The translations under genes were made by a program, and so were the position numbers. The notes under the pieces were generated by a model. It made no database searches. It worked only from the letters and a program-made list of their open reading frames with translations, and was not told the origin of the DNA. DNA of 64,000 nucleotides from the NCBI GenBank assembly GCA_020746995.1, contig JAGPXD010000001.1, forward strand, positions 868,001-932,000, in the 5' to 3' direction. The DNA is from Plectosphaerella cucumerina (lineage: Eukaryota; Ascomycota; Sordariomycetes; Glomerellales; Plectosphaerellaceae). Positions 46,249 through 56,168 of the stretch are shown one piece after another (position 1 is the stretch's first letter; each line of letters opens with the position of its first letter).

Positions 46249-47995
46249 ATGGGTGCCCCCGAAGCCGACGAGACCGCCACCGGCGTGTCCAAGACCATGA
46301 GCCACAACGAGATCGAGGCCCCCGAGGCCTTCCACAGGAGCCAGATCGAGGCGGCCCTCCACGCCGCCGAGGAAGAGTCCCGTCTCCCCCGCAAGACGCT
46401 CTTCAAGAACTACTGGCCCGCCATCGTCTACAGCTCCCTCCTCTCCCTGGCCCTCGTCATGGAGGGCATGGACCTCGGAATGCTCAACAACCTCTTCGGA
46501 CACCCTGCCTTCGTCCAGAACTTCGGAGAGCTCCAGAGCGATGGCAAGTACCGCATCGCCACGCGCTGGCAGGGTGCCGTGAGTGGCGCCAACCAGGCCG
46601 GCAGCGTCGTCGGTCTCCTCCTCAACGGTTGGCTCCAGTCGCGCTACGGCTCCAGGAAGGTCTACATGGGCGCCATGGTGCTCATGGCGGGAACCATCTT
46701 CATCCTCTTCTTCGCCACCAGTATTGAGATGCTCGTCATCGGTAACGTTTTCTGCGGTATCCCCTGGGGTATCTTCCAGACCCTCTCGACGGCGTACGCA
46801 GCCGAGATTTGCCCTGCTGCCATGCGCGGCTACCTCACGGCATGGGTTTCCATGTGCTGGGGCATGGGATCGTTCCTGGCCCAGGCCGTCCTTCGCGGCT
46901 CGCTCGGCCTGCAGGGTAACTGGGGGTGGAAGGTTCCTTACGCGCTGCAATGGGTCTGGATCCCTCCCCTGCTTGTGGTCGGCTTCCTGTGCCCTGAGAG
47001 CCCGTGGTACCTCGTCCGACGCGGCCGTATCGACGATGCAGAGAAATCCCTTCGCCGGCTCGCGAAGAAGGGCCACTACACCGAGGAGACGATGGCGCAG
47101 ACCCTGGCGCTGATGAAGCATACCAACGAGATGGAGAAGGTCGACTCGGCCGACGCCAGCTACCAGGACTGCTTCCGCGGCACAAACCTGCGTCGTACCC
47201 TCATCGTCTGCGCCGTCTGGTGGATTCAGTGCTTCAACGGACAAGCCCTGACCGGCTACGCGGCCCAGTTCCTCCAGGCCGCCGGCATGAGCGTCACCAT
47301 GTCCTTCAACTACAGCATGGCCATCCAGTCCGTCAACATCCTGGCCACCGGTATCGCCATCTCGCTCATGGGCCACGTCGGTCGGCGCTGGTTCTACGTC
47401 ATTGGATCCAACGGTATCGGTCTGTGGATGGCCGTCATCGGCATCCTCGGCGCGCTCAAGCAGACGACGGCTACGGCCACCGCTGTGGCCGCGATGCTGA
47501 TCCTCACCAACTTCACCTTCAAGGTTTCCCTCGGACCGGCCTGCTTCGTTATCGCCGGCGAGATGTCCTCGAGCCGCGTGCGCGCGCAGACCATTGTCCT
47601 CGGCCGCAGCACCTACATCATCGGCGCCCTGATTAACAACCAGTTGACGCCGAGGATGGTCAGCCAAGCGGACGACGCATGGGGCTGGGGCATGCTGGCT
47701 GGCTGGTTCTACTTTGGCTGCTGCGTCATCTACGCCGTCTGGCTGTGGTTCAAGCTGCCCGAGACCAAGAACAGGAGCTTCGCCGAGCTGGAGTACCTCT
47801 TCCAGAAGAAGGTGCCGGCGCGCAAGTTCGCCAAGCACCCCGTTGATGGTAAGTTTTGGCCCTCTGCCGGGAAGAAATTGTTGCTGACCGTTTGCAGTGT
47901 TCGAGAACATTTCCGCCGAGGCCTCGATGGGCGACAAGGACCGCCAGCAGTACAAGAAGGCTGTTGCCGAGGCGGAGGAGAAGAGGGAGATTTAG
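46249..47995 (+). CDS. MFS sugar transporter, alpha-glucoside permease-like
   Basis: Two exons: 46249-47848 and 47898-47995 (565 aa). Twelve hydrophobic helices are visible. Sugar-porter marks: GAVSGANQAGSVVG, NGWLQSRYGSRKVYMG after the second helix, CPESPWYLVRRGRIDDA closing the N-half (from residue 248), the sugar-contact helix WWIQCFNGQALTGYAAQFL, and LPETKNRSFAELEYLFQKK after helix 12. The N-terminal cytoplasmic part of about 60 residues with SHNEIEAPEAF-like composition and the last motif fit the maltose/alpha-glucoside:H+ symporter branch rather than hexose carriers; substrate remains a guess. The second exon encodes only the charged cytoplasmic tail (YKKAVAEAEEKREI). It precedes a UDP-glycosyltransferase gene on the same strand. 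Confidence 0.9.
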
Positions 47996-48423
47996 GTCTG
48001 GTCGGTTGGCCGCTGAAGACGAGACTCGGAGGACCACTGAACTGGTCAGGACTCTTTGCATGTGAGATGATGGCCGCCTTTTGGTCCTCTCGGATTTCTC
48101 CGCCGATACTTCTTCTCTACTTGTTCGCTCTTGGCGTAAATAGCTCGAATCGAACAAGTCTCCTGAGCCTTATCGTCTGCCGTGCTTACGTGCTTACGTG
48201 CAGCACTTGGTGTCCTCTTCCAGCCTGAAGTGGAGATGTAAGCTGGCAAGCCATTCGCTAATTGAACAACGGGAGATGAGAGTTGGGGGCTGAATCGGCG
48301 GATACCGCCAGGGGAGTATAGGTGAGACGATGTAAAGCAGGGGGAACCAAGCAGCAGCATATAAGGATGTCAAAGTCTCTTCGTTTCGCACCTTTCGAGT
48401 TATCGCCCACGTTCTCGGACACG
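47996..48423. other. Spacer between transporter and glycosyltransferase
   Basis: 428 bp. An A/T-rich CATATAAGG at 48356-48364 could serve as a TATA-like element or lie in the leader. An in-frame ATG at 48367 is an alternative start of the next gene. Confidence 0.45.
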
Positions 48424-50001
48424 ATGTATGCGCGACTCCTCGGCCTCACGGCGCTCGTCGTCGCATCCCTCGCCTACCTTCTCGGAGGCCGCGCCCCAGC
48501 ACCGCGTGAGCCCTACATGCAGGGCCGCAACCGCACGGTGCTCTTCATCGGCAACCAGGAAGCTGGCCTTGTTAACGCGCAGGTAGCCACGGCAGCGGCA
48601 TTGCTTGAGGGCTTCCCCGACATCGAGGTGCACTTTGCCTCGTTCCCGAAGCTGCGCAGCAAGCTGGAGCGCGTATCAGCAGCTGCAGGACGGGACGCGA
48701 TCTTCCACGAGCTCGAGGGCGTCGACTTTTCCGCCGCGAGCAATGCCAGGGGCAATACGCTCGACAACGTCCCTCACCCGCCGGGATCGGCGGGTATCGC
48801 CAAATTGACGCATGACCTGCCGACGTTGATCTGCCCGTGGAAAGCGGAAGACTACCTCGCACTCTTCTACGAGATAAGCAGAGTCATCGACAAGGTCGAC
48901 CCGGCCGTCGTGGTGCTCGACACATTCTTCCATCCGGCCGTGGATGCGGCGAGAGAGAGGCATCGGATGCACGCCTTTGTGACGCCCAACACGCTGGTGG
49001 ACAACTTCATCGGGCTGCAGCCGAGGGGCGCCATCTTCTGGAAGTACCCGGCCGTCTCGTCGGGCTTCTCGTTCCCCGTGCCCTGGCGCAACATTCCCGA
49101 GAATATCTACCTCAACATTCGCTTCATTTACGCGGTGCTGCTGATGCCGGACCTGGCGGCAATGCGCGCGGCCTTGCGGGCGGGTGGTGTCTCGGAGCCG
49201 AGCGACTTTTTCAACGTGCACCGCGATGACACGCCGTGGATCACGCAGACGACTGAGGGTGCCTCGATTCCGGTGGATTACGTGCCGCCCAACGTCACGT
49301 CGGTCGGGCCAATCTCGCTCTCGTCCGCGCCGGCGGCCGAGCAGGACGCCGAGCTAGCCGCATGGATGAAGAAGGCGCCGACGGTGCTCGTCAACCTCGG
49401 GAGCATGGTCAAGTACAATGAGCAGCGGGCGGGGGCCATGGCAAAGGCTATCGCCGAGGTAGTCGAGAGGACGGGCGTCCAGGTGCTTTGGAAGTTCGGC
49501 AAGTTCGGCGAGTACGACGATGAGGCACTGGCGCCGCTGGTGAAGCATGTCGAGAGCGGAAGGGTACGGATGCCGAGTTGGTTGGCGGCCGATCCGCTGT
49601 CGCTGCTCGAGACGGGCGACATAGTGCTGTCGGTGCACCACGGTGGCTCTGGGTGCTACCATGAGACGATATCGTGAGTCGACTCTTGGCACTGAGTGAA
49701 GATGTGAAAGCTGACAGACTACAGGGCCGGCGTCCCCCACATGATTTTGCCGCTGTGGTCAGACCTGTACAACTTTGCGATGCGGGTCGAGGATATTGGC
49801 GTGGGTGTCTGGGGATGTCGACAGACGAGTCCCAACTGGACGGCCGAGTGTCTGGCGGAGGCCATGATCAAGGGTCTCGAGGGGGAGAAGGCGGTGGCGA
49901 TGAGGAAGACGGCGAGCGAGCTGGGGGAGAAGGTCAGGTCGAGGGGAGTTGGACGGGACCTTGCGGCGAAGGAGGTGGCCCGGTGGGCATATGTACGTTA
50001 A
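48424..50001 (+). CDS. UDP-glycosyltransferase (GT1 family), membrane-anchored
   Basis: Two exons: 48424-49673 and 49725-50001 (508 aa). The first residues MYARLLGLTALVVASLAYLL form a signal anchor; starting at 48367 would add 19 polar residues before it. The acceptor-binding N-half includes VLFIGNQEAGLVNAQVATAA and LDTFFHPAVDAARERH. The donor-binding half shows VLVNLGSMVKYNEQRAGAMA, VLWKFGKFGEYDD, MPSWLAADPLSLLETGDIVL and the signature HHGGSGCYHETISAGVPHMI (His405 onward, spanning the intron), then PLWSDLYNFAMRVEDIG, which resembles the plant PSPG and animal UGT donor motif. It should transfer a sugar from a UDP donor to a lipophilic acceptor such as a sterol, sphingolipid or secondary metabolite. 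Acceptor unknown. It lies between a transporter and an amidase on the same strand. Confidence 0.88.
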
Positions 50002-50410
50002 GGGGATGAGAGGTTGAAGTCGGGGGATTGAAAGTTGGGCGATTTCAAGGAACGTTCACTGGACTGATGAGCTCATCAGTGGCGCAATCAAGCCTCTGTG
50101 GCGCTCTTAGCCCTGAAACTTTTGACTCTGTGGCGCCGTCTCAGGCCCTCCCTCACTGTACGTCGGCCCCGAAACCCGCCCGTATTCCCGCCGGATCGGT
50201 CGCCGCGGGGGGCCGGCCACCTATTTGATCGCCAGACACCCCTGAACCTCAGGCAACCCACTCACTCCCGTCCTCAAGCCACACCAGCGACGCGTCACGC
50301 CCTTGACAACGACACATCACCGACACCACCAGTCCTCAAAGAAACACCTCTTGGCCTGCAGTGAAACAGTGCTTCGCGACTGAGGGAACCTCCTCAGAAC
50401 TCTCTCAAAC
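50002..50410. other. Spacer between glycosyltransferase and amidase
   Basis: 409 bp holding the amidase promoter. No TATA box or gene is evident. Confidence 0.45.
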
Positions 50411-52408
50411 ATGGCCCCGAAACGGCGCATGATGCTCTATCCCGAGCCCATCCGAGCGTGAGTCGGCGCCAAGCCACGGGGCCGGACCTGCATCGGCATC
50501 AGCATCACCTGCATGTTGCGTGTGTCTTTTCAACGGCTAACTTCTGCCAGCCCGGATGTCCCACCTGCGCAGGTCAACAAGACGAACCCGCGCATCTACG
50601 GATGGCCACTCGTGGCTTCAGCCGCCATGTACGTTCCCCTTCGCCCAAGATGCTCCTCAGAGCCCTCCGGCTGACCCGGCAGAATGGAAAACGTCGGCTT
50701 CATCCGCAAGGCCGCCTGGAAGAACGCCCGCTTCGGTTCCCTCCGTGAAATATGCGACCACATCGTCAAGACGGAGCCGCGCCATGATCCCGCTGTCTAT
50801 CCTGTCCAAGACCTGCCAGAGGCCAGCACCGGTGACGCTTCATCCGACGATGGCACCACCATGGACGTCGCCCCCGGCCCCTGCGCCACCGCCACCTACC
50901 GCGAGCTCTACCTCTCCGGCGAGCTGACCCCCCTCGACGTCGCTCGCGCTATCCTCCCCCTTATCCGCCGCGACACCACCCCGCCCGGCGAGCACTCCGT
51001 CGCCTGGATTGAGGTCCGCCCCGACCTCATCCTCGAGGCCGCCGCCGCCTCTACCCGTCGCTACGCCGAGGGTCGCTCCCTGGGTCCCCTCGACGGCGTA
51101 CCCACTGCGGTAAAGGACGACTACGACATGGAGGGCTACAAGACCTCCCTCGGCACCTGCCACAACTACGCCCCCGACGTCGTCACCAGCGACGAGGTGT
51201 GCTGGTGCATCCGCAAGCTTGAAGAAACGGGCGCCGTCAACCTCGGCAAGCTCTCTCTCCACGAGTTCGGCATGGACACGGCAGGATACAACATCGTCCA
51301 CGGCACGCCCCGGAACCCTCACGACCCCTCGTACTACCCAGGCGGCAGCTCCACCGGCTCAGCGTATGCCGTCGCCTCGGGCCTCGTGCCCCTCTCCCTC
51401 GGCGCAGATGGCGGCGGCAGCATCCGTCTCCCTGCCTCCTTCTGCTCAGTCTTTGGACTCAAGCCCACGCACGGCCGCGTCTCCTTCTATCCAGGACAGA
51501 ATCTCTCCGGCACCGCCGCCGTACGCGGCCCTCTCGCCGCGGACATGCGCTCCCTGATCGCCATGTACGAGGTCGCCAGCGCCCCTGACCCGCGCTCCGA
51601 CTTCCCCCCTTCGCCTCCCTTCCGCTTCTCCGGTGACGGCGCCGCTCGCCCCAAGATCCTCGGCCTCCCCGAGGCATGGTTCTCCCGCGCTGAGCCCTCC
51701 GTCCAGAAACTATGCCGCGCCCTCATCGCTCGACTCGTGAAGGAAAAGGGCTACACCGTCGTTCCCGTCGACATCCCCCTCGTAGCTGAAGGTCAGATCG
51801 CACACGCCATTACTCTCCTCGCCGATGCCGCCAGCCTGTTGCAGGATATGACGGGAATCTCCCCCGCCAACCGCATCCTCTTCGCCCTCGGCCGCACTAC
51901 CCCGGCATGGGACTACCTCCTAGCCCAGAAGCTGCGACGCGTTCTCATGCAGCATCTCGCCTGGCTGTGGGAGCAGCATCCGGGCATGATCCTCGTGACG
52001 CCGACGAGCGCCTCGGCCGGATGGCCTATCCGCAAAGAGAGGGAGCTCAAGTATGGTGTTAGTGACGGCGATCAGACCATGAAGACGATGGAGTACGTCT
52101 GGATGGGCAATTTCTGCGGCGTCCCTAGCATCACAGTGCCCGCAGGATTTGCGCCGGCCGAGGGAAAGGACGCAGAGGCTCCCGCCACGGTGCCTGTTGG
52201 ACTCATGGGCACGGGCGAGTGGTGCTCTGAAGAGTCCCTGCTGCGGTTCGGCCTGGACGCCGAGGAAGTCGGCGCTGACCTGCAGCGACGGCCGCCAAAC
52301 TACGTCGACGTTATTGCACTGGCGAAGGCGCAGCGGGCGAGAGAGCAGAGAGGCGAAGTGGGTGACGACGCTGGGAGCACGAGTCCCATTCTGCCTCAGG
52401 CGGCGTAG
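50411..52408 (+). CDS. Amidase signature enzyme
   Basis: Three exons: 50411-50457, 50551-50628, 50683-52408 (616 aa). The Ser-cisSer-Lys triad is intact: Lys186 in TAVKDDYD, cis-Ser264 in YPGGSSTGSAYAVASG, and nucleophile Ser288 in GADGGGSIRLPASFC. The 24-residue gap between the two serines equals that in FAAH-type enzymes. The C-terminal region contains the substrate-pocket part (MILVTPTSASAGWPI, WMGNFCGVPSITVPAG). The family hydrolyses carboxamides; fungal members act on acetamide, indole-acetamide, fatty-acid amides or secondary metabolites. The first two short exons encode an N-terminal extension (MAPKRRMMLYPEPIRA..) and are supported by a GGCTAAC branch site. Cytosolic by appearance. Confidence 0.88.
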
Positions 52409-52580
52409 TCGTGTGAGGATAATAGGGGCAACTCTGCTCTATGAAGCTGGGAGAAATCTAGCCCGTAATGAAGAAGGACAGCTTGGTTTTCATGAGGAAG
52501 ATCGTCGGACATCTTGGCATCCATGACAAGGGGCTGAGGATAGTGACGATGTGTCTCGGTGGATCAAAAAGCAAAAGACA

Positions 52581-52652
52581 TGGACAATGCGCGAATCGAA
52601 CGCGCGACCTTCAGCATGCTAAGCAGACGTTATACCACTAAACCAATCGCCC
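52581..52652 (-). tRNA. tRNA-Ala (anticodon AGC)
   Basis: 72 nt, no intron. Acceptor stem GGGCGAT/ATTGTCC carries the G3-U70 wobble pair that identifies alanine tRNAs. D-arm GTTTAGTGGTATAAC, anticodon loop TTAGCAT, variable AGGTC, and T-arm GCGCG-TTCGATT-CGCGC all fold. One T-T mismatch (29:41) is present in the anticodon stem. Discriminator base A. Confidence 0.88.
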
Positions 52653-52905
52653 ATTGTTATCAAACATGGCGAGAACGTACTCTCATGATTTCAACCAGAC
52701 TGACATTCTGCGTGTGGCATTCTAAGATCCGAGGCACCCCAATAGACAAAGAGAGGCTGACCATGTTTCCTTTTCGAGGAAAAGAATATGATCCAGTGTT
52801 CTATTCTCGTCTTGGATCTACCTATGAACTGCAGCGGCAAACCTCGAACTGCCCACCAGAGCAGACACATCGGCACTGCCACAGTAGATGTTAGCACAAG
52901 TGGCT

Positions 52906-53406
52906 TCAGAAAAAAACCTGCATCATGGCCTTTTGACAGGATGTTCCTCTCTTGTACTGGGGGGAACATACGCTCGAACCACATCGATCGGCGTGGCAGT
53001 TGAAGCCACTGCAGCTCTGGCGCTTCTCCAGATCAAAGGGGCTCGTCACGGGGGCCGTGGCTGCGCGGGCGGACAGGGCGCCGAGAAGCTGGCGCTCATC
53101 GACATCGGCGCGCTTGGCCATGGGCTGACCGACAGCGGCGTGCAGCTCGGCGGCTTGACGCTCGGTGAGGGCGGCGGTGCCGACGACGGTGAAGTCGGAT
53201 GAGACGGCGCGGAGGACGAGGTCTGAGCCGGCGTGGAAGTAGGCGGCGTCGGTACGAGCTTTGAGGGCGGCAGCTACCGAGTTGCCCTGCGGTCCAAAGA
53301 TTAGCAGTTGTATCATTCTTATTTCGGGGATGGCGTGGCATACTGAAGCGAGAGGGTTGGCCCAAGCCGTGGCGGCAAGAGCGAGAGCGGCAATACTGAA
53401 CTTCAT
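52906..53406 (-). CDS. Small secreted cysteine-rich pre-pro-peptide
   Basis: Two minus-strand exons: 53344-53406 and 52906-53286 (147 aa). Residues 1-17 are a clean signal peptide (FSIAALALAATAWA). A pro-region of about 95 residues contains VVGTAALTERQAAELHAAVG. Two Kex2-type KR sites (PMAKR and DLEKR) precede the short Cys-rich C-terminal part starting QSCSGFNC, with six Cys visible, and there is a third KR within it. This layout (signal, pro-region, KR, small disulfide-rich peptide) is shared by fungal effectors, antimicrobial peptides and killer-type peptides; I cannot assign one. A consensus TATA box lies 80 bp upstream of the ATG. Neighbours are a tRNA and a hydrolase relic. The last nine residues (QKAMMQVFF) look unlike the rest, so a final intron could be missed. 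Confidence 0.72.
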   Translation of the reverse strand: MKFSIAALALAATAWANPLASVCHAIPEIRMIQLLIFGPQGNSVAAALKARTDAAYFHAGSDLVLRAVSSDFTVVGTAALTERQAAELHAAVGQPMAKRADVDERQLLGALSARAATAPVTSPFDLEKRQSCSGFNCHADRCGSSVCSPQYKRGTSCQKAMMQVFF

Positions 53407-53485
53407 GATGAGGATGCGAGGAGATGAGATAAAGAGCCTGAAGGACTCGAGTCAAAGATTCAGTTCCATGCGTCGAACGGCGTAG

Positions 53486-53493
53486 CTTTTATA
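53486..53493 (-). promoter_or_regulatory. Consensus TATA box of the secreted-peptide gene
   Basis: TATAAAAG on the minus strand, 80 bp upstream of the ATG at 53406. A CCTAGG palindrome directly abuts it upstream. Confidence 0.75.
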
Positions 53494-53494
53494 C

Positions 53495-54715
53495 CTAGGA
53501 TTGAGGCATAACTGGGTGTGTCAATGTCATCTTGTACTGCCAGAAGCACTGGAGCGCTTCTGCAGACCAAGACGGTGTATTGCCGTATGAGGCAGCCGAA
53601 AGCTGTGCCACATTGGCAGACGTGTGACGTCTGCGGATCAAGAGGCCATCATGGTAAGAATCCTTCAGGCCGGCAGATACGCGGAGAGCAATTGGCCAGT
53701 CGTATTTGTCTGTAGTCATCCATGGCCATGCGTCACTTAGCAGTTGGAGAAGATCAGCACCGCCAGGTAATAGGCAGTATTTGCTTGACAGAGCAGGCAA
53801 GTCCGGCTTCCATTCTCTCAGCATGTCTGTATTCTTTCTACAAAGAGATCAAGTCGACGCAGGAACTGGCACAGGTAGTCGGCAGCTCGCCATGCTCTTT
53901 CGCTCATGTTGCCATTCTGCAGTCCAAGTTCATTTCGATCGCTGCCCACCAAAGTTTCGCGGTGTGTCTTGGAATCCCCGCGTTCGCCCAGAATCGCCAA
54001 GTGCCGGGATAGGAAGGCGAACGTTGAGCCCCTCACTACCTCTGTAAGCTCATGCGGTGTTGAGTCCCAAGAACCCAATAAGTGGCTTATTGCAACACGA
54101 GTGTCGGCATCCTTCGCGATCAGCATGCGATAAAAACAGGCTGTGGCAAAAGAAGACAGGTCCGACTGTCTTCCTCCCCTCTGTGTGGTGTTCCAAGACA
54201 CACACCATGCATGGAGCTATGCTTGAGGGTCTTGGTGCATGAATGACGCGGCCTCTTCGACATTGGTCCAAGATAATGCAAACTTTACGTGCTGTGCCGT
54301 CTTGTTGACAGCGAATGTTGCCAGACTTCTCCGTGTGCCCTGGAATACCAAATCAACACTTTCTGCATCTGCGACATAGATGAGTCGGTTGTCGACGGTT
54401 GAGAAGCCAATGCCATGCCACCATACACTGCAATACACCCAATCTCCCAGCCAGATGATCAAACTCTGGTGCAACCTGTGGCATAGGTCGCCGGCAACAA
54501 TGCCAAGGCTTTACGAGAAAGCGGCCTCGCTGCCCCGAGCTCAAAGACAGGAAGAAGAGGGTGAACTCGCTGTTCATATAGACCTTGAAGACTTCATGGG
54601 CTGGGTCGGTGGATCCATAGTCGAAAACTTGCATCCCAGGCTCATCCGTCATCTGACGAGAAAAATTCGCCACCCCTCGCAGGACAACACAACATGCTCC
54701 AGTCATCTGCGGCAT
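53495..54715 (-). pseudogene. Degenerate alpha/beta hydrolase-like gene (LGTPHRG type)
   Basis: Protein-like minus-strand segments lie in different frames: WWHGIGFSTVDNRLIYV (frame 54217-54474), LGTPHRG (54177-54197), SDLSSFATACFYRMLIAKD with HELTEVVRGS (frame 53818-54201), and LREWKPDLPALSSKYCLLP (frame 53495-53824). LGTPHRGSDL.SFA is typical of fungal serine hydrolases of the SERAC1/lipase-like type, where these two parts are adjacent. Here they are separated by 11 nt in different frames with no GT that could start an intron, so a frameshift is likely. In-frame stops end each piece. I read it as a decayed gene; a wrongly read intron chain is the alternative. Confidence 0.5.
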
Positions 54716-56168
54716 CGGTGTGCTCGAGCGTATCAGTCAGATATCTCGGAAGCCCACCGAGCCTCCCTCAGCACACCGCATCGGAGGCAAAACAAGTGGC
54801 TCTCGTACCCCTGTGCTCGGCCGAGTGCCGAACACCTGACAGGGTCCTTTTCGTAAAGTCAGCGACGATAAGAGTTGAAAATACCTTGTTATTCAGGTTC
54901 AACCCCGGCAGTCTCAGTCCCGTGCCAGGGGCGCGCGGAGCCTCATACCCACTCGGAAAGACCGCGTACTGCCTGATAATGCGCCGTCGTCATCGCGCCG
55001 TCTCGCGACAGGGGGGAGTCAAGCTTTTCGCCGACTTTTCAGCCCCTTCTCGAAGGCTTCTTTCCCGTCTTGACCCGACCTGTTCCCTGCGAGGGCCCCA
55101 TCAGGGACCGGGCGTTTTTCGTCGGGCTGACTCGTTGTGCCCTCCGGCTCCGCTGGTCGCGGTGAACTGCCGATGGGCGAGAGGGGCACGGGCGGCTCGT
55201 CGGCACGGAGGCGGTCGTTCGTTGGACAGTGGGAGGGTCGTAGCGCTTGAGATGGCCCCGTTGGCGCTGCCGTGATCCGATCCTAGCGTGCTTCCCGGGC
55301 CCAGGCTTGGCGAGCCCGATGTGCGGCGCGGGTGTTCTTGGCGGCCGCCGCATGGCGACGACGTGTCGTGGGAGAAGAAGTAAAAGACGGGAGATGATGG
55401 AAGATTATGCTCGCCATTCGCAGCTCTCACGGAGTCTCACTGCCTCAAGGTTGTAGCAACAGAGTCTCCCAGGACTGAAGATGTGCATGCTAGGATCAGA
55501 CCCTGAACCTCCTGAAGCACCCGTGGACGTCAAGTGAACTTGAAGTCGACCATCACAACACTGTGACAGGTAAACCCCCACGATAATTCTCCTGTCATCC
55601 CCATCCAAGCCCCTCCCTCCCTGGCCTTTTGGTGCCTCCTGCCCCTCCCGCGCCCCCTACATCTTCCGACATATTCTCGCCGCAGAGCCGCACCCACCGC
55701 GGCCTTCTGGCCGCGTTGCTAGCAACCCGCCGGTCCACTTCATCTCGGACGTACTCGGTGAGATATCGCCAGACATCATGCGCCGTCGACACCTCGAACT
55801 CTGTGGTCCGCGCCCTCCAAACGAGACAGTTTTTCTGCCTCCACGACTTGGGGCCCCTCGCTTTCGCCCCGGGATCCCGTTGTAAGCTTCTTCCCCCCCA
55901 TCCCCGTGCCTCCGCCACCGGAGAATCCCCTTGAGCGTTGGGGCATTCGACACGGACATGTTGAGCCCGTGGGGCTCCGCGGTGTCTCCGCCGTCGGGGC
56001 CTGACCGGCGATGAAACCCCAGGCGGGACCCAGAAGTTCCAAAGTGACGCATTTTTGACCGTATATGAAGGACTCTGTCGTCCCCTCCCTCTCTTCTAGC
56101 CCTCAGGCTCTTCTCTTTTCATCCCTCTCATCACACCCCTTCTCCCTCAGCCCCTCTCAGACGTCACC
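54716..56168. other. Intergenic region upstream of the second sugar transporter
   Basis: 1.45 kb without a supportable gene. The last 110 bp hold a TATA-like element and a CT-rich leader. Confidence 0.55.
56062..56069 (+). promoter_or_regulatory. Probable TATA box of the second sugar transporter gene
   Basis: TATATGAA, 107 bp upstream of the ATG at 56169, followed by about 80 bp of almost pure pyrimidine (CCCTCCCTCTCTTC and similar). The same arrangement as at the first transporter. Confidence 0.55.

Noticed and set aside
46243..47955. 570-codon minus-strand frame
   Set aside because: Exactly antisense to the sugar transporter; G/C-rich third positions keep the opposite frame open. No domain.
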